A stretch of 64,000 bases of DNA from Curtobacterium ammoniigenes NBRC 101786 (GTDB lineage: Bacteria; Actinomycetota; Actinomycetes; Actinomycetales; Microbacteriaceae), in assembly GCF_001571045.1 (NCBI RefSeq), contig NZ_BCSV01000001.1, positions 372,001 through 436,000 of the forward strand, written 5' to 3'. Positions within the stretch are counted from its first letter, which is position 1. Each line of letters opens with the position of its first letter. The notes beneath the pieces were generated by a model, which had not been told where the DNA came from, ran no database searches, and worked only from the letters and a program-made list of their open reading frames with translations. This document shows, piece after piece, positions 8,644 through 23,337 of the stretch. A program made the translations under genes and the position numbers.

Positions 8644-9387
8644 ATGACGCGAATCGATGGCCGAGAACCGCACGAGCACCGCCCGGTGACGATCGAGCGC
8701 GGCTGGAGCGGTCAGGCAGAGGGCAGCGCCCTGATCAGCTTCGGAAACACGCGCGTGCTCTGCACCGCATCCTTCACCAACGGCGTTCCTCGCTGGATGA
8801 CCGGGAAAGGCAGCGGGTGGGTCACCGCGGAGTACGCGATGCTCCCGCGCTCGACGAACGAGCGCATGCAGCGCGAGTCGATCAAGGGGCACGTCGGCGG
8901 GCGGACGCACGAGATCTCCCGGCTCATCGGTCGTTCGCTCCGCGCAGTCGTGGACATGCGCGCACTCGGCGAGAACACGATCGTGCTCGACTGCGACGTG
9001 CTCCAGGCCGATGGCGGCACCCGAACGGCATCAATCACGGGCGCATTCGTGGCGCTCGCCGATGCGGTCGAGTGGGGTCGCGCGCAGGGGTTCATCGCGA
9101 AGAAAGCGACCCCGCTGACGGACAGCGTCCAGGCGATCTCGGTCGGCATCGTCGGCGGCACACCAATGCTCGACCTGGCGTACGCGGAAGACTCCATCGC
9201 GGACACGGACATGAACATCGTGACGACCGGCTCCGGGACGTTCATCGAGGTTCAGGGCACCGCCGAGCATGCGCCGTTCGATCGGGATGAGCTCAACACG
9301 CTGCTCGATCTCGGACTCGCTGGGAACGCGTCGCTCGCGGCGATCCAGCAGGCGGTCCGCACCGGCGCCGACGTGGCCGGCGCATGA
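8644..9387 (+). CDS. rph: Ribonuclease PH
   Basis: A 247-residue phosphorolytic 3'-5' exoribonuclease that trims tRNA precursors and acts on other RNAs as a hexameric ring. It starts [21 protein letters not shown], matching the family; the phosphate-binding [21 protein letters not shown] region and the [22 protein letters not shown] core are intact. An ATG at 8599 in frame would add 15 residues that look unlike the family, so 8644 is preferred. The stop overlaps the rdgB start as ATGA. Confidence 0.95.
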   Translation: MTRIDGREPHEHRPVTIERGWSGQAEGSALISFGNTRVLCTASFTNGVPRWMTGKGSGWVTAEYAMLPRSTNERMQRESIKGHVGGRTHEISRLIGRSLRAVVDMRALGENTIVLDCDVLQADGGTRTASITGAFVALADAVEWGRAQGFIAKKATPLTDSVQAISVGIVGGTPMLDLAYAEDSIADTDMNIVTTGSGTFIEVQGTAEHAPFDRDELNTLLDLGLAGNASLAAIQQAVRTGADVAGA

Positions 9388-9998
9388 CCGATCCAGTGGT
9401 CGATGCCCGAACGGTGGTCCTCGCCACACACAACGCGCATAAGGTCGCCGAGCTCGAACGCATTCTCGACGACGCACTCGGCGACGTGTCCCTGCGGGCT
9501 TACGACGGTCCGGAGCCGATCGAGGACGGCGCCACGTTCGGCGAGAACGCCCTAATCAAGGCGCGTGCAGCAGTGCAGAACACGGGACTGCCGGCGCTCG
9601 CGGACGACTCGGGGATCGCCGTCGATGTGCTCGGCGGCGCCCCGGGAATCCATTCCGCGCGCTACGCCGGCACGCGGGTCGACGCGGATAACACAGCGCT
9701 CCTGCTTCGCAACCTCGAGGGCGTCCTCGAGCGCACCGCGGCGTTCGTCTGCGCGGCCGCATTCGTCACGCCAGACGGTGAGGAGCACGTCGTCGAGGCC
9801 GTCTGGCCGGGGGAGGTCTTGACGGCGCCGAGCGGTGACGGCGGCTTCGGGTATGACCCGATCTTCAAACCCGACGATGCCCCGGTGAGTGCTGCAGCGT
9901 TGAGCAGGGATGAGAAGGACGCGCTCAGCCATCGATCCAAGGCGTTTCGCGGCATCGCGCCCAGCGTTCGGACGTGGTTCGACACCGCCGACAGGTAA
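9384..9998 (+). CDS. rdgB: Non-canonical purine NTP pyrophosphatase (RdgB/HAM1)
   Basis: A 204-residue house-cleaning enzyme that hydrolyses dITP, XTP and ITP to monophosphates and so keeps deaminated purines out of DNA and RNA. Clear motifs are [16 protein letters not shown] at the N-terminus, [24 protein letters not shown] (metal and base-binding loop) and [10 protein letters not shown]. Overlap of four bases with rph implies translational coupling. Confidence 0.95.
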   Translation: MTDPVVDARTVVLATHNAHKVAELERILDDALGDVSLRAYDGPEPIEDGATFGENALIKARAAVQNTGLPALADDSGIAVDVLGGAPGIHSARYAGTRVDADNTALLLRNLEGVLERTAAFVCAAAFVTPDGEEHVVEAVWPGEVLTAPSGDGGFGYDPIFKPDDAPVSAAALSRDEKDALSHRSKAFRGIAPSVRTWFDTADR

Positions 9999-10014
9999 GT
10001 CGCGTCGCGGTTCG

Positions 10015-10743
10015 TCAGGCGGCGTCCTGGTCGGGCTCGTCAGTCGGGTCGGCTCGGCCCGCGCCGTCCGGATCGCCGTCGCGGCTTTTGCGAGCCTTGC
10101 GCGCGTTCCGCCAGTAGGTGAGCGCAGCGGGCACGACGGTGACGACGACCGCGAGCACGAGGATGAGGTCGATGTAGTTCCGGACGAGTGCCGCGATCGG
10201 TGGAATGTACCCGAGGAGGAACCCGAGGAGCGTCATGCCAGTGCCCCAGGCGAGACCGCCGATCGCGTTGTAGAGCGAGTACTTCCGATAGTTCATACGC
10301 CCGACGCCCGCGGCGATCGGCGCAAACGTGCGGACAATCGGCACGAATCGCGCGAGCATGACGGCCCTCGATCCGAAACGCTGGAAGAACCGGTCCGTTC
10401 GCTCGACGGCCTCGCGGGAGAAGAGCCCGCTCTCTCGTCGCTCGAAGATCGGCGGACCTGCGCGACGGCCGATCAGATACCCGAACTCACCGCCGAGGAA
10501 CGCCGCTGCGCCGATCATGATCATGGCAAGCCAGACGGGGATCCCGCCGATGCTGCCACCGCGGTCGAAGGCGAACACGCCGGTGATGATGAGCAGGCTG
10601 TCGCCCGGAAAGATGAACCCGATCAGCAGACCGGTCTCAGCGAAGATGATCGCGCACACCACGAGCACCGCGACTGCACCGAAGTGGTCGAGGATGTAGT
10701 TCGGGTCGAGGAACGGGATCAGAGCGAAGGCGACGTGCGGCAT
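10015..10743 (-). CDS. DedA family membrane protein
   Basis: A 242-residue integral membrane protein of the DedA/VTT family, members of which act as lipid scramblases or flippases for undecaprenyl phosphate or phosphatidylethanolamine-type lipids. Hallmarks are FPGDSLLIITGVFA, GAAAFLGGEFGYLIGRRAG and the conserved amphipathic ARFVPIVRTFAPIAAGVGRM. The C-terminal tail is charged and disordered (RKARKSRDGDPDGAGRADPTDEPDQ). The start is the ATG at 10743 (MPHVAFALIPFLDPN). It converges on rdgB with a 16-base gap. Confidence 0.92.
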   Translation of the reverse strand: MPHVAFALIPFLDPNYILDHFGAVAVLVVCAIIFAETGLLIGFIFPGDSLLIITGVFAFDRGGSIGGIPVWLAMIMIGAAAFLGGEFGYLIGRRAGPPIFERRESGLFSREAVERTDRFFQRFGSRAVMLARFVPIVRTFAPIAAGVGRMNYRKYSLYNAIGGLAWGTGMTLLGFLLGYIPPIAALVRNYIDLILVLAVVVTVVPAALTYWRNARKARKSRDGDPDGAGRADPTDEPDQDAA

Positions 10744-10872
10744 GGGACTTCCGGATCGGGAGGCGAGGTCCCCTTTCGCCTCGCCTGCCCAGGCTAGCGT
10801 GCGACATCGGACGCCAGCAGTGCATGTCATCGTCACTCGCTGCTGCTGCCGCCGCCGCTCCGACATGGTCGG

Positions 10873-10954
10873 TGCGGGAGAAGGGACTCGAACCCTCACG
10901 CCCGGAGGCACAGGAACCTAAATCCTGCGTGTCTGCCAGTTTCACCACTCCCGC
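10873..10954 (-). tRNA. tRNA-Leu (anticodon TAG)
   Basis: On the minus strand the acceptor arms GCGGGAG and CTCCCGC pair perfectly, with D-arm GTGGTGAAACTGGCAGAC, an anticodon loop TTTAGGT on stem CAGGA/TCCTG, a short variable arm typical of class II tRNA-Leu, and T-arm GGGTTCGAGTCCC. The loop gives anticodon TAG, which reads CUN leucine codons. CCA is not encoded. It lies between the DedA and MFS genes. Confidence 0.95.
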
Positions 10955-10999
10955 GGCGCTGCCAGTGTAGGGGAGCCGAGCCTCCGGATAGGCGCGCGG

Positions 11000-12259
11000 C
11001 TAGCGGAGGGCGCGCGGAAGGTACCGCGGTACGTAGCGGAGGAGGACACCCGCTCCGACGAGCCCGAGCACACCCATAACGCCGCTTGCGAGCGCGATCG
11101 ATGCGGCGCCGGTGACGATCGAGATGAGGACGGGTGCCGCCGCCTGCCCGAAGTCGCCGGTGAAGCGCCACGCACCGAGGAACGGTGCTGGATGATCCCG
11201 AGGCGCGAGGTCCGCGCCCAGCGTCATGAGGATCCCCGACCCGACGCCGTTCGCAAGCGACATGAGCATTGCGATCGCGATGAACCAGATCACGCGGGTC
11301 GTCGACGAGTCGCTCCACGTCAGCAGGAAGTAGCAGATGCTCAGCCCGACCAGACAGGGGAGCGCGCTCGCAAGCCGCCCCCACCGGTCCATGATCTGAC
11401 CGCTCGTGTAGAACAGCCCGAAGTCGATGGCCCCGGCGATCCCGATGACGAGGGCTGCCTCCGACGCGCCCATCCCGATGCTCACCGCCCAGAGCGGCAG
11501 GATGACCTGACGACCGGCCCGCATCGCCCCGATGATCCCTGCGCCGCTGCCGAGTTGAACGAGAACGCCGCGATATTGCCGGATCGTGCGGAACAACCCC
11601 TCCGACTCTTCGCGCACCAGCTCTGCGCCCTCGTCCTCGGCCGCACCGGAGGCCCGTCGCGCGACTCCGAATCCGCGTCGCCCCGTCGCCGGGTCACGAA
11701 CGACGAAGAGCACCATCGCGGCAGCGAGACAGCACGCGACGTGGATCCAGAACGAACTCTGCACCGATCCGGTCATCCGAGTGATGCCAGAGGAGAGGAA
11801 GGGACCGACGAAGTATCCGAACCGGAACACCCCTCCGAGCGTCGACAATGCTCGCGCCCGGTAGGCGATGGGGACCGCAGTTGTCATGTACGCGTGTCGC
11901 GCGAGCGCGAAGACCGCGGTGGACATTCCGACGAGGAACACGCCGATCGCGAGAACGAGGGCGTTCGGCGCGCTGACGGCGACGAGCAGCCCGACGATGC
12001 TGACGAGCGACGCGCCGATCATCGCCGTCCGTTCGCCGATTGCGGAGACGACCCATCCGCTCGGGACGTCGCCGATGAGTTCCCCGACGAGGATCAGCGA
12101 TGCGACGAAGCCCGCGATCGCCAACGTGGCCCCGAGCGAGTGCGCGGCGATGGGGATGATCGGGATGATCGCGCCTTCGCCGACAGCGAAGAGGGTGGCC
12201 GGGAGGAACGCCGACAACGCGACCGATCGAATCGAGAAGCCCGCCGAGGTCGTCGCCAT
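11000..12259 (-). CDS. Major facilitator superfamily transporter
   Basis: A 419-residue, 12-segment MFS protein. The loop between segments 2 and 3 has the family motif [17 protein letters not shown] (the GxxxD-R/K-x-G-R/K pattern in variant form), and the central cytoplasmic loop is charged ([25 protein letters not shown]). No substrate is indicated; drug or small-molecule efflux is most likely. The ATG at 12259 begins [18 protein letters not shown]; the frame upstream runs antisense through mnmA and is not real. It diverges from mnmA across 42 bases. Confidence 0.88.
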   Translation of the reverse strand: MATTSAGFSIRSVALSAFLPATLFAVGEGAIIPIIPIAAHSLGATLAIAGFVASLILVGELIGDVPSGWVVSAIGERTAMIGASLVSIVGLLVAVSAPNALVLAIGVFLVGMSTAVFALARHAYMTTAVPIAYRARALSTLGGVFRFGYFVGPFLSSGITRMTGSVQSSFWIHVACCLAAAMVLFVVRDPATGRRGFGVARRASGAAEDEGAELVREESEGLFRTIRQYRGVLVQLGSGAGIIGAMRAGRQVILPLWAVSIGMGASEAALVIGIAGAIDFGLFYTSGQIMDRWGRLASALPCLVGLSICYFLLTWSDSSTTRVIWFIAIAMLMSLANGVGSGILMTLGADLAPRDHPAPFLGAWRFTGDFGQAAAPVLISIVTGAASIALASGVMGVLGLVGAGVLLRYVPRYLPRALR

Positions 12260-12301
12260 GAGGGTTTCAGGGTACGCCCGAGCGCCGGGTACCCTGGAAC
12301 G

Positions 12302-15794
<3,493 letters not shown>

Positions 15795-15893
15795 GTCGTC
15801 CCCACGGATCTGCGACACGCCGGTGAGCGTGCCCGGAACGGGGGACAAGTTCTCACAGAGAGCCCACGACCGGGAGTGGTTTCCCTACACTTG

Positions 15894-17318
15894 ATGAAGC
15901 ATCACCTGCCGTCTACAGGGGGACGACAGGAGGCCTTCCCAGGGGAGACCGATTTGCTGCTCGCCGCCGCAGCTTTGCTCGCAGCCTCGATTCACACATT
16001 CGGAGTGGTCGAGGCCCCGACCGCGCCGCAAACCTCGCTCGTCGTGAGCGCTCCCGGGGCACGCCAACCACCGGAAGGCCTGAATCACCACCCGTCGCCG
16101 ACCACCGTGTCGTCCGCCGTGCGGCTTGCCGCGCAAAGCGGCCCAGACGCGCTCCTCACCGAATTGGGCCGGTTTGATCCGGCACAGTTGCGTGCCGTCG
16201 CCGCCGATGCGCAGGTTCAAGCGACGGTGTTCGATGCGCCACCGACCGCCCCGCGTGTGCAGAAATGGTGGGCAGAACTCTCCCATGCAGCGCAGACGCG
16301 CCTCGAGGATGACGCCCCGGCCATCGTCGGGAACCTCGAGGGCGTGCCCTACGGCGTGCGCGACCGCGCAAACCGCGCGTATCTGACGCAGGCACTCCGC
16401 GAGAACGAGCGGTCCGCCGTCGCGTCCTCGCGGACCCTCGCGATGCTGGAGCAGGTCCGGTATGCCCTCCGCCGAGCTCCGGGCACGCCGATGAAGCAAC
16501 TGCTGACGCTCGACCCCCGTGGCTCGGGGCGAGCAGCGATTGCCATCGGAAACATGGCAACGGCATCCGACGTCACGGTGATGGTCCCGGGAATGTTCTT
16601 CACCGTGACCGGCCAGATGCAGGACTGGACCAACACCGCCGAGAACGTGTACGCCGAGCAGGCGAGCCTCGCCCCACAAGCGACCGACGAGTCCACCGGC
16701 ATCGCGGTGCTCGCCTGGATGGGCTATCGCACGCCCGACCTCTCGAATGTGCTCTCGCTCCAGCTCGCCAAGGTCGGCGCACAGCGATTCGAGCGGGTCG
16801 TCGCCGGCCTCGATACGATGCGTGCCGCCTCCGAACCGCGGGTCAATGTGGTCGCGCATTCGTACGGCTCCACGACCGCGCTGATCGCCCTGTCCTCGGG
16901 CCGAATCCACGTGCAGTCCCTCACGCTGTACGGCTCACCAGGCAGTTCCGTCGCGAGCGCGAGCCAACTCGGTGTGACATCAGGCCAGGTCTTCGTCGGT
17001 GACGCACACTGGGATCCCATTGCCGGCACCGGATACTTCGGCGTCGATCCCGGCTCGCACGGGTTCGGGGCGCATCTGCTCGACCTCGTAGGGGGCGCGT
17101 CCACCGCGTTCGATGGGGACGTGTTCCGCTCACCGTTCGGGCACAACGAGTACCTGAAGCCGGGCACCGCGTCCCTCCACGACGTTGCACTGATCGCCAT
17201 CGGCCGCAGTGATCTCGTCGCGCGCAGTGGCGACCCCAACGCTCCTGCGAACCCTGCGGATCCGCACTCGCCACAGTTCCTGCTCGTGCGCCCGCAAGAC
17301 CTGCTCGTCCGGGACTGA
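15894..17318 (+). CDS. Secreted or membrane-anchored alpha/beta hydrolase (DUF1023 type)
   Basis: A 474-residue protein with a hydrophobic N-terminal segment (LLLAAAALLAASIHTFGVV) that looks like an uncleaved or cleaved signal, then a long helical region and a C-terminal alpha/beta-hydrolase domain of the DUF1023 family. The nucleophile elbow is VVAHSYGS, with serine near residue 323; the family's VMVPGMFFTV and the late His in GSHGFGAHLLD and FGHNEYL are candidates for the oxyanion loop and catalytic histidine. The substrate is unknown. A GTG at 15876 would add six residues. It is a stand-alone gene between ligA and the penicillin-binding protein. Confidence 0.75.
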   Translation: MKHHLPSTGGRQEAFPGETDLLLAAAALLAASIHTFGVVEAPTAPQTSLVVSAPGARQPPEGLNHHPSPTTVSSAVRLAAQSGPDALLTELGRFDPAQLRAVAADAQVQATVFDAPPTAPRVQKWWAELSHAAQTRLEDDAPAIVGNLEGVPYGVRDRANRAYLTQALRENERSAVASSRTLAMLEQVRYALRRAPGTPMKQLLTLDPRGSGRAAIAIGNMATASDVTVMVPGMFFTVTGQMQDWTNTAENVYAEQASLAPQATDESTGIAVLAWMGYRTPDLSNVLSLQLAKVGAQRFERVVAGLDTMRAASEPRVNVVAHSYGSTTALIALSSGRIHVQSLTLYGSPGSSVASASQLGVTSGQVFVGDAHWDPIAGTGYFGVDPGSHGFGAHLLDLVGGASTAFDGDVFRSPFGHNEYLKPGTASLHDVALIAIGRSDLVARSGDPNAPANPADPHSPQFLLVRPQDLLVRD

Positions 17319-17418
17319 TACGCCTCGCTCCGATGGTCGGCCGAAAAGCCTGAGGGTCGTCGCAGGAATCGGCGCGTCGGAATGGGCCGATTCCAGTGCT
17401 TGTCCGTACCGTTCTCCC

Positions 17419-19728
17419 ATGCGCGTGCTCCGATGGCCAGCCTCCCTGATCTCATTCGTGATCATGGCCGTGCTCGCGGGCATGCTCATCGCCGTCGCAG
17501 TGACGCCAGCGGTCGCGATCGCCGGGCAGGGTGTGTCATCCGCGGCCCAGTTCTTCGAGGGGCTCCCGAGCTACCTGGACATCGGGTCGCAGCAGCAGGT
17601 CTCCACGATCTACGCGTCCAAGGGTGGCCAGCAGGTGCCCATCGCGTCGTTCTATGCGGAGAATCGGACCACGGTGCCGAGCACCCAGATGTCCAAGTAC
17701 GTGAAAGAGGGCGCAGTCGACACGGAGGATCCGCGCTTCTACGAGGAGGGCGGCATCGACCTCCTCGGCACGGTGCGCGGTGCGCTGTCCACAGCCTCCG
17801 GTTCGACCGTCCAGGGCGGTTCCTCGATCACGCAGCAGTACGTGAAGAACGTCCTCGTCCAGCAGTGCGAGCAACTCGCGACGACTGCCGAGATCAACTC
17901 GTGCTACGTCAAGGTGACCGGCGTCACTCCGCAGCGCAAGCTGCAGGAGATGCGGTACGCGATCGCGGTCAACAAGAAGTACACCAAAGACCAGATCCTG
18001 ACCGGATACCTGAACATCGTCGGTCTCGGCGGTCGCGTGTACGGCGTTGAGGCCGCGGCCGAGTACTACTTCGGCGTGCACGCCGCTGATCTCACGCTGC
18101 CGCAGGCGGCCACGCTCGTTGCGATTCTGAACAATCCCGAGAACCTCCGGATCGACGAGCCTTCGAACGCATCGAACGGCGCGGCGAACGGCTACAAGCT
18201 GACGAAGACACGCCGTGACTACGTCCTTCGCAGGATGGTCGTGCACCACTCGATCACGAAAGCCGAAGCGGACGCCGCGATCGCGACCCCGATCACCCCC
18301 AAGGTGACAGCAACCGCGAACGGATGTTCGACCGCGGCGACGAACTACGACGCCGGGTACTTCTGCGACTACGTCCGCGCCCAGATCCTGCAGGACAAGG
18401 CGTTCGGAGCCACACTCGCGCAGCGCATCGAGACGCTCGACACCAAGGGGTTGAAGGTCTACACGACGCTCGACCTCGACGTCCAGGCGAAGGCGCAAGC
18501 TGCGCTCTCGAGCTACGTGCCCGCGACGATGTCCGGAGTGCACATCGGCGGCTCCAACGTCACCGTCGAGCCGGGAACCGGGCGCATCCTTTCGATGGTG
18601 CAGAACACGGCCTACACGCAGTCCGACAACGCGCCCGCTGGCAGCACTGCCGTGAACTACAGCGCCGACAGCGGCTATGGCAATTCCATCGGGTTCCAGA
18701 CCGGATCGACGTTCAAGGTGTTCACCCTCGCCGAGTGGCTCGCGACCGGACACACGCTCAGCCAGTACGTCTCGACGACGGAGCACAACCTCCCGTCGTC
18801 CGAGTTCCACAACTCCTGCGAGAACATCGCGGGTCCGCCGTGGTCGGTCGCGAACGCCGAACTGGTGCCGGCATCGATGTCCGTGCTAACGGCGACCGCG
18901 GAGTCGATCAACACGGCGTTCGCGCAGATGGGGAAGCAGCTCGACCTCTGCCAGATCGCGAATCTCGCCGCGGCGATGGGCATCCATCGGGCTGACGGCG
19001 GAAAGTTCGTGGAGAGCCCGTCGATGATCCTCGGCGTGAACGAGCTGTCACCGATCAATCTTGCCGAGGCCTATGCCGGGTTCGCGAACGACGGTGTCGT
19101 CTGCACTCCGAGCGCCATCGATAAGGTCACCGAAGCGGACGGCACGGTGATCGCACCCTCGCCGTCGATCTGCACGCGCGGCGTCTCAACCCAGGTCGCA
19201 GGCACCGTCGACTACGCATTGCAGACCGTCTTGCAGCCAGGAGGCACGGCCGCCTCCGCCAACCCGCAGGACGCCACGCCCAAGTTCGCGAAAACGGGAA
19301 CGACAGACTCCGACATTCAGAACTGGCTGGTCACCTCGACGACCAAGTACACCAACGCGACCTGGATCGGAAACGTCTACGGAAACGTCGGGCTCGCAAA
19401 CTGGCCGATGGGTCAGGGCACGACCGGCTACAGCGCGAAGTTCGGCGTCGGGAAGCAGATGATGACCTTCCTGGACAGCAAGTACGGGGGCGGCGCACTC
19501 CCCGTGCCGGACCAGGCGATGATCGGCACGCCGCCCGCGCCTCCGTCCGCGTCGACGGCCGCCACGGCCACCCAGGGCGCCGCAACGCCCAGCACACCGA
19601 CCACGTCGACGTCGGGTGGGCAGACCGGCACCTCCGGGAATGCCGGCGGTGCGCCGGTCGCTCCCGGCGCGGGCACGAACGGCAACGGCGGCGGCAACGG
19701 CAACGGCAACGGCGGCGGCCACGGCTGA
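17419..19728 (+). CDS. Class A penicillin-binding protein (transglycosylase/transpeptidase)
   Basis: A 769-residue bifunctional peptidoglycan synthase. After one N-terminal membrane segment (about residues 10-35) comes the GT51 glycosyltransferase domain, with catalytic E103 in TEDPRFYEEGGID, GGSSITQQYVKN, RKLQEMRYAI and KDQILTGYLNI. The transpeptidase domain has the three serine-acyltransferase motifs: STFK (S430), SIN (S496) and KTGT (K625). The last ~70 residues are a low-complexity Ala/Thr/Ser/Pro then Gly/Asn tail with no PASTA domain. The ATG at 17419 directly precedes the membrane anchor; longer in-frame starts read into the upstream gene. Confidence 0.94.
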   Translation: MRVLRWPASLISFVIMAVLAGMLIAVAVTPAVAIAGQGVSSAAQFFEGLPSYLDIGSQQQVSTIYASKGGQQVPIASFYAENRTTVPSTQMSKYVKEGAVDTEDPRFYEEGGIDLLGTVRGALSTASGSTVQGGSSITQQYVKNVLVQQCEQLATTAEINSCYVKVTGVTPQRKLQEMRYAIAVNKKYTKDQILTGYLNIVGLGGRVYGVEAAAEYYFGVHAADLTLPQAATLVAILNNPENLRIDEPSNASNGAANGYKLTKTRRDYVLRRMVVHHSITKAEADAAIATPITPKVTATANGCSTAATNYDAGYFCDYVRAQILQDKAFGATLAQRIETLDTKGLKVYTTLDLDVQAKAQAALSSYVPATMSGVHIGGSNVTVEPGTGRILSMVQNTAYTQSDNAPAGSTAVNYSADSGYGNSIGFQTGSTFKVFTLAEWLATGHTLSQYVSTTEHNLPSSEFHNSCENIAGPPWSVANAELVPASMSVLTATAESINTAFAQMGKQLDLCQIANLAAAMGIHRADGGKFVESPSMILGVNELSPINLAEAYAGFANDGVVCTPSAIDKVTEADGTVIAPSPSICTRGVSTQVAGTVDYALQTVLQPGGTAASANPQDATPKFAKTGTTDSDIQNWLVTSTTKYTNATWIGNVYGNVGLANWPMGQGTTGYSAKFGVGKQMMTFLDSKYGGGALPVPDQAMIGTPPAPPSASTAATATQGAATPSTPTTSTSGGQTGTSGNAGGAPVAPGAGTNGNGGGNGNGNGGGHG

Positions 19729-19791
19729 TCGGCGGGCAGGGCGCCGCCCCTAGACTGGTTCGGTCCCCGAGCCAACGATCGACGGAGCACC

Positions 19792-20091
19792 ATGCCTGAC
19801 ATCACGACCGACCAGGTGGCGCATCTCGCGTCCCTCGCGCGCATCGCGCTGACGCCCGACGAGATCGAGACGCTCACCGGCGAGCTGGGTCACATCGTCG
19901 AGAGCGTCGCGCGGGTCTCGGAGGTCGCAACGCCGGACATCCCCGCGACCAGCCATCCGATTCCGATGCAGAACGTGTTCCGCCCCGACGTTGTCGGCAC
20001 CACGCTCACGCAGGAGCAGGCGCTCTCGGGCGCGCCCGACTCCGACGGGCAGCGGTTCCGTGTCACCGCCATCCTGGGGGAGGAGCAGTGA
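19792..20091 (+). CDS. gatC: Glutamyl/aspartyl-tRNA amidotransferase subunit C
   Basis: A 99-residue helper subunit of GatCAB, which converts Glu-tRNA-Gln (and Asp-tRNA-Asn) to the amidated forms in organisms lacking the direct synthetases. The sequence [20 protein letters not shown] and the C-terminal [28 protein letters not shown] are typical. It opens the gatC-gatA-gatB operon; its TGA overlaps the gatA start as GTGA. Confidence 0.95.
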   Translation: MPDITTDQVAHLASLARIALTPDEIETLTGELGHIVESVARVSEVATPDIPATSHPIPMQNVFRPDVVGTTLTQEQALSGAPDSDGQRFRVTAILGEEQ

Positions 20092-21635
20092 GCGACGACA
20101 TCGTCCGGATGAGCGCCGCAGCGCTCGCCGATGCGCTCGTCTCGCGCGAGATCTCGAGCGCCGACGCGACGCAGGCGTATCTCGACCGCATCGCAGCGGT
20201 CGACCCCGACGTGCACGCCTACCTCCACGTCAACGATGCGGCGCTCGCCGCCGCGAAGGTGATCGACGCGCGCCGCGCTGCCGGAGACGATCTCGGGCCG
20301 CTCGCCGGTGTGCCGGTCGCCGTGAAAGACGTGCTGTGCACTGCCGACATGCCGACCACAGCCGGGTCGCGGATCCTCGAAGGATGGGTGCCGCCGTACG
20401 ACGCGACCCCGGTCGCTCGGCTCCGGCAGGCCGGTCTCGTGCCGCTCGGGAAGACCAACATGGACGAGTTCGCCATGGGGTCGTCGACCGAGTATTCGGC
20501 CTACGGACCGACGCGAAACCCGTGGAATCTCGACCGCATTCCCGGCGGGTCCGGCGGAGGCTCCGCAGCCGCGGTGGCGGCGTTCGAAGCGCCGCTCGCG
20601 CTCGGGAGCGACACCGGCGGGTCGATCAGACAGCCGGGTGCCGTGACCGGAACGGTCGGCGTGAAGCCGACCTATGGGGGAGTGAGCCGCTACGGGTCGA
20701 TCGCGCTCGCGTCGAGCCTCGACCAGGTCGGGCCCGTGGCGCGCACGGTGCTCGACGCTGCCCTGCTCCACGACGTCATCGGCGGCCACGACCCGCGCGA
20801 CTCGACGTCCATCCCCGATGCGTGGCCGTCCTTCGCGGAGGCCGCGCGAGACGGACTGCAGCGCGACGACCTCACGGGACTCCGCGTCGGTGTCGTGGCG
20901 GAGCTCTCGGGTGGCGACGGGTTCCAAGCGGGTGTCGAACAGCGGTTCCGCGAGACGGTCGATCTGCTCGAGCGTGCCGGAGCAACGGTCATCGAGATCG
21001 CCGCCCCGAGTTTCGCCTACGCGATCAGCGCCTACTACCTGATCCTGCCCGCGGAAGCGTCGTCCAACCTGGCGAAGTTCGATAGCGTCCGGTTCGGGCT
21101 CCGGGTGACCCCTGACGGCGGCGGCACCGTCGAGGACGTGATGGCTGCCACCCGCGAGCGCGGCTTCGGACCGGAGGTCAAGCGGCGCATCATCCTCGGT
21201 ACGTACGCGCTGAGCGCGGGCTATTACGACGCCTACTACGGCAGCGCGCAGAAGGTTCGAACGCTCGTGCAGCGCGACTTCGCGACGGCGTTCGACCAGG
21301 TCGATCTGCTGATCAGTCCCTCCGCGCCGACCACGGCATTCGCCATCGGGGAACGCGTGAACGACCCGCTTGCCATGTATCTCAACGACCTCACCACGAT
21401 TCCGGCGAACCTCGCCGGCGTCCCGGGCATGACGATCCCGATGGGTCTCGCCCCCGAGGACGGCCTCCCGGTCGGCGTGCAGCTCATGGCTCCTGCGCGC
21501 GAGGACGCCCGTCTCTATCGCTATGGCGCGGTGCTCGAGCGGCTTCTGGAGGCATCGTGGGGTTCGCGCCTGCTCGACCGGGCGCCGGATCTCGACCGAG
21601 GGCAGGAATCAGCGGCGGAAGCGGGAGTGGTCTGA
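20088..21635 (+). CDS. gatA: Glutamyl/aspartyl-tRNA amidotransferase subunit A
   Basis: A 515-residue amidase subunit that frees ammonia from glutamine. The Ser-cisSer-Lys triad of the amidase signature is intact: K80 in [10 protein letters not shown]155 in GGSGGGS and S179 in GGSIRQPG. The GTG start overlaps the gatC stop, and its stop overlaps the gatB ATG as TGATG, so all three subunits are translationally coupled. Confidence 0.96.
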   Translation: MSDDIVRMSAAALADALVSREISSADATQAYLDRIAAVDPDVHAYLHVNDAALAAAKVIDARRAAGDDLGPLAGVPVAVKDVLCTADMPTTAGSRILEGWVPPYDATPVARLRQAGLVPLGKTNMDEFAMGSSTEYSAYGPTRNPWNLDRIPGGSGGGSAAAVAAFEAPLALGSDTGGSIRQPGAVTGTVGVKPTYGGVSRYGSIALASSLDQVGPVARTVLDAALLHDVIGGHDPRDSTSIPDAWPSFAEAARDGLQRDDLTGLRVGVVAELSGGDGFQAGVEQRFRETVDLLERAGATVIEIAAPSFAYAISAYYLILPAEASSNLAKFDSVRFGLRVTPDGGGTVEDVMAATRERGFGPEVKRRIILGTYALSAGYYDAYYGSAQKVRTLVQRDFATAFDQVDLLISPSAPTTAFAIGERVNDPLAMYLNDLTTIPANLAGVPGMTIPMGLAPEDGLPVGVQLMAPAREDARLYRYGAVLERLLEASWGSRLLDRAPDLDRGQESAAEAGVV

Positions 21636-23137
21636 TGGCGAAGGTCGCCCTGATGGATTTCGACGAAGCGCTCGAGCGATACGAGCCGGTGCTCGGATTC
21701 GAGGTGCACGTCGAACTCGGCACGAAGACGAAGATGTTCTCGGATGCACCGAACGCCTTCGGCGGTGAGCCGAACACGTACGTGACGCCGGTCGATCTCG
21801 GGCTCCCCGGTTCGCTGCCGGTCGTGAACGAACAAGCGGTGCGCTACTCGATCAGTCTCGGGCTCGCGCTCGGATGCTCGATCGCCGAGTCGTCGCGGTT
21901 TGCGCGGAAGAACTACTTCTACCCGGATCTGGCGAAGAACTACCAGATCTCGCAGTACGACGAACCGATCGCGTTCGACGGAGAGGTCGAAGTGGAGCTC
22001 GCCGACGGCACCACGTTCCTGGTCCCGATCGAACGGGCGCACATGGAAGAGGACGCCGGCAAGCTCACGCACGTCGGCGGCTCCACCGGCCGGATCCAGG
22101 GCGCGGAGTACTCGCTCGTCGACTACAACCGCGCCGGTGTCCCGCTCGTCGAGATCGTGACTCGGCCCATCTTCGGCGCCGATAAGCGCGCTCCGGAGCT
22201 CGGCGCCGCGTACGTGCAGACGATTCGTGACCTGGTGCGCGCGCTCGGCGTGTCCGAGGCGCGGATGGAGCGTGGCAACCTGCGCTGCGACGCGAACGTC
22301 TCACTCCGCCCTCGGGGTGCGGAGCGGCTCGGAACGCGAACGGAGACGAAGAACGTCAACTCGTTCCGATCCGTCGAGCGCGCCGTTCGATACGAGATCC
22401 AACGACAGGCCGCGATCCTCGCTGCCGGCGGCACCATCACCCAGGAGACCCGTCACTGGCACGAGGACACCGGCACGACGTCGCCAGGACGCCCGAAGTC
22501 GGACGCGGACGACTACCGGTACTTCCCCGAGCCAGATCTGCTTCCCGTCGTGCCGTCGCCCGCGCTCATCGACGAGCTTCGTCGAGCGCTGCCGGAGGCG
22601 CCCGTCGCCCGCCGTCGTCGCCTCCGCGCCGAGTGGGGATTCACCGACCTGGAGTTCCAGGATGTCGCGAACAGCGGCCTCGTCGACGCGGTGGCGCAGA
22701 CGGTGGCCGAGGGTGCGTCACCCGCGGCTGCGCGCAAGTGGTGGACCGGTGAGATCGCACGGATCGCGAACGCGACGAATGCGCAGCCGGAAGACCTGGT
22801 CTCGCCGGCGCACGTCGCCGCGCTCATCGCACTCGTCGATTCGGGCTCCTTGACCGACCGATTGGCTCGCCAAGCGCTCGAAGGCGTCATCGCCGGCGAG
22901 GGGTCGCCTGACGAGGTCGTTGCCGCGCGCGGGCTGCAGGTCGTCTCCGACGACGGGGCGTTGACGAGCGCAGTCGACGAAGCCCTCGCGGCGCAGCCGG
23001 ACGTTCTTGCGAAGATTCGCGATGGCAAGCTGCAAGCAGCCGGCGCCATCATCGGAGCCGTCATGAAAGCCATGCGCGGTCAAGCGGACGCGGCACGGGT
23101 GCGAGAACTCGTCCTCGAGCGGGCGCAGCAGGGCTGA
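21635..23137 (+). CDS. gatB: Glutamyl/aspartyl-tRNA amidotransferase subunit B
   Basis: A 500-residue subunit that binds the misacylated tRNA, phosphorylates the carboxylate and receives ammonia from GatA. Marks are [23 protein letters not shown], the [16 protein letters not shown] loop, [19 protein letters not shown] and the C-terminal YqeY-like tail domain ending in [14 protein letters not shown]. The ATG at 21635 shares a base with the gatA stop. An in-frame ATG at 21557 would lie inside gatA and is not used. Confidence 0.96.
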   Translation: MAKVALMDFDEALERYEPVLGFEVHVELGTKTKMFSDAPNAFGGEPNTYVTPVDLGLPGSLPVVNEQAVRYSISLGLALGCSIAESSRFARKNYFYPDLAKNYQISQYDEPIAFDGEVEVELADGTTFLVPIERAHMEEDAGKLTHVGGSTGRIQGAEYSLVDYNRAGVPLVEIVTRPIFGADKRAPELGAAYVQTIRDLVRALGVSEARMERGNLRCDANVSLRPRGAERLGTRTETKNVNSFRSVERAVRYEIQRQAAILAAGGTITQETRHWHEDTGTTSPGRPKSDADDYRYFPEPDLLPVVPSPALIDELRRALPEAPVARRRRLRAEWGFTDLEFQDVANSGLVDAVAQTVAEGASPAAARKWWTGEIARIANATNAQPEDLVSPAHVAALIALVDSGSLTDRLARQALEGVIAGEGSPDEVVAARGLQVVSDDGALTSAVDEALAAQPDVLAKIRDGKLQAAGAIIGAVMKAMRGQADAARVRELVLERAQQG

Positions 23138-23337
23138 GCGAGCTAGGCAGCGGTGGCGGGCTGCGCCCGATGCAGCGTGCTGCCCAGGGCTGAGTCGGTC
23201 CGGACCGGATTGCGGCACGCACCGAACCTCCGCTCGGCCGTCACCGCGCGCTGGTCCGGACACCTTGGCGTCGGCGCGAATGGCGCTCGATGGATCGGAC
23301 CGGCACGTCCGACCGGACTGCGGTGACAGGATGGTGC

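Noticed and set aside
7325-8644. A 439-codon reverse frame opposite murI
   Set aside because: It is antisense to murI and pncB, both of which have intact catalytic motifs.
11192-12301. An upstream extension of mnmA into the MFS gene
   Set aside because: The frame is open but antisense to the MFS permease; MnmA begins at the SGGVDS-leading ATG at 12302.
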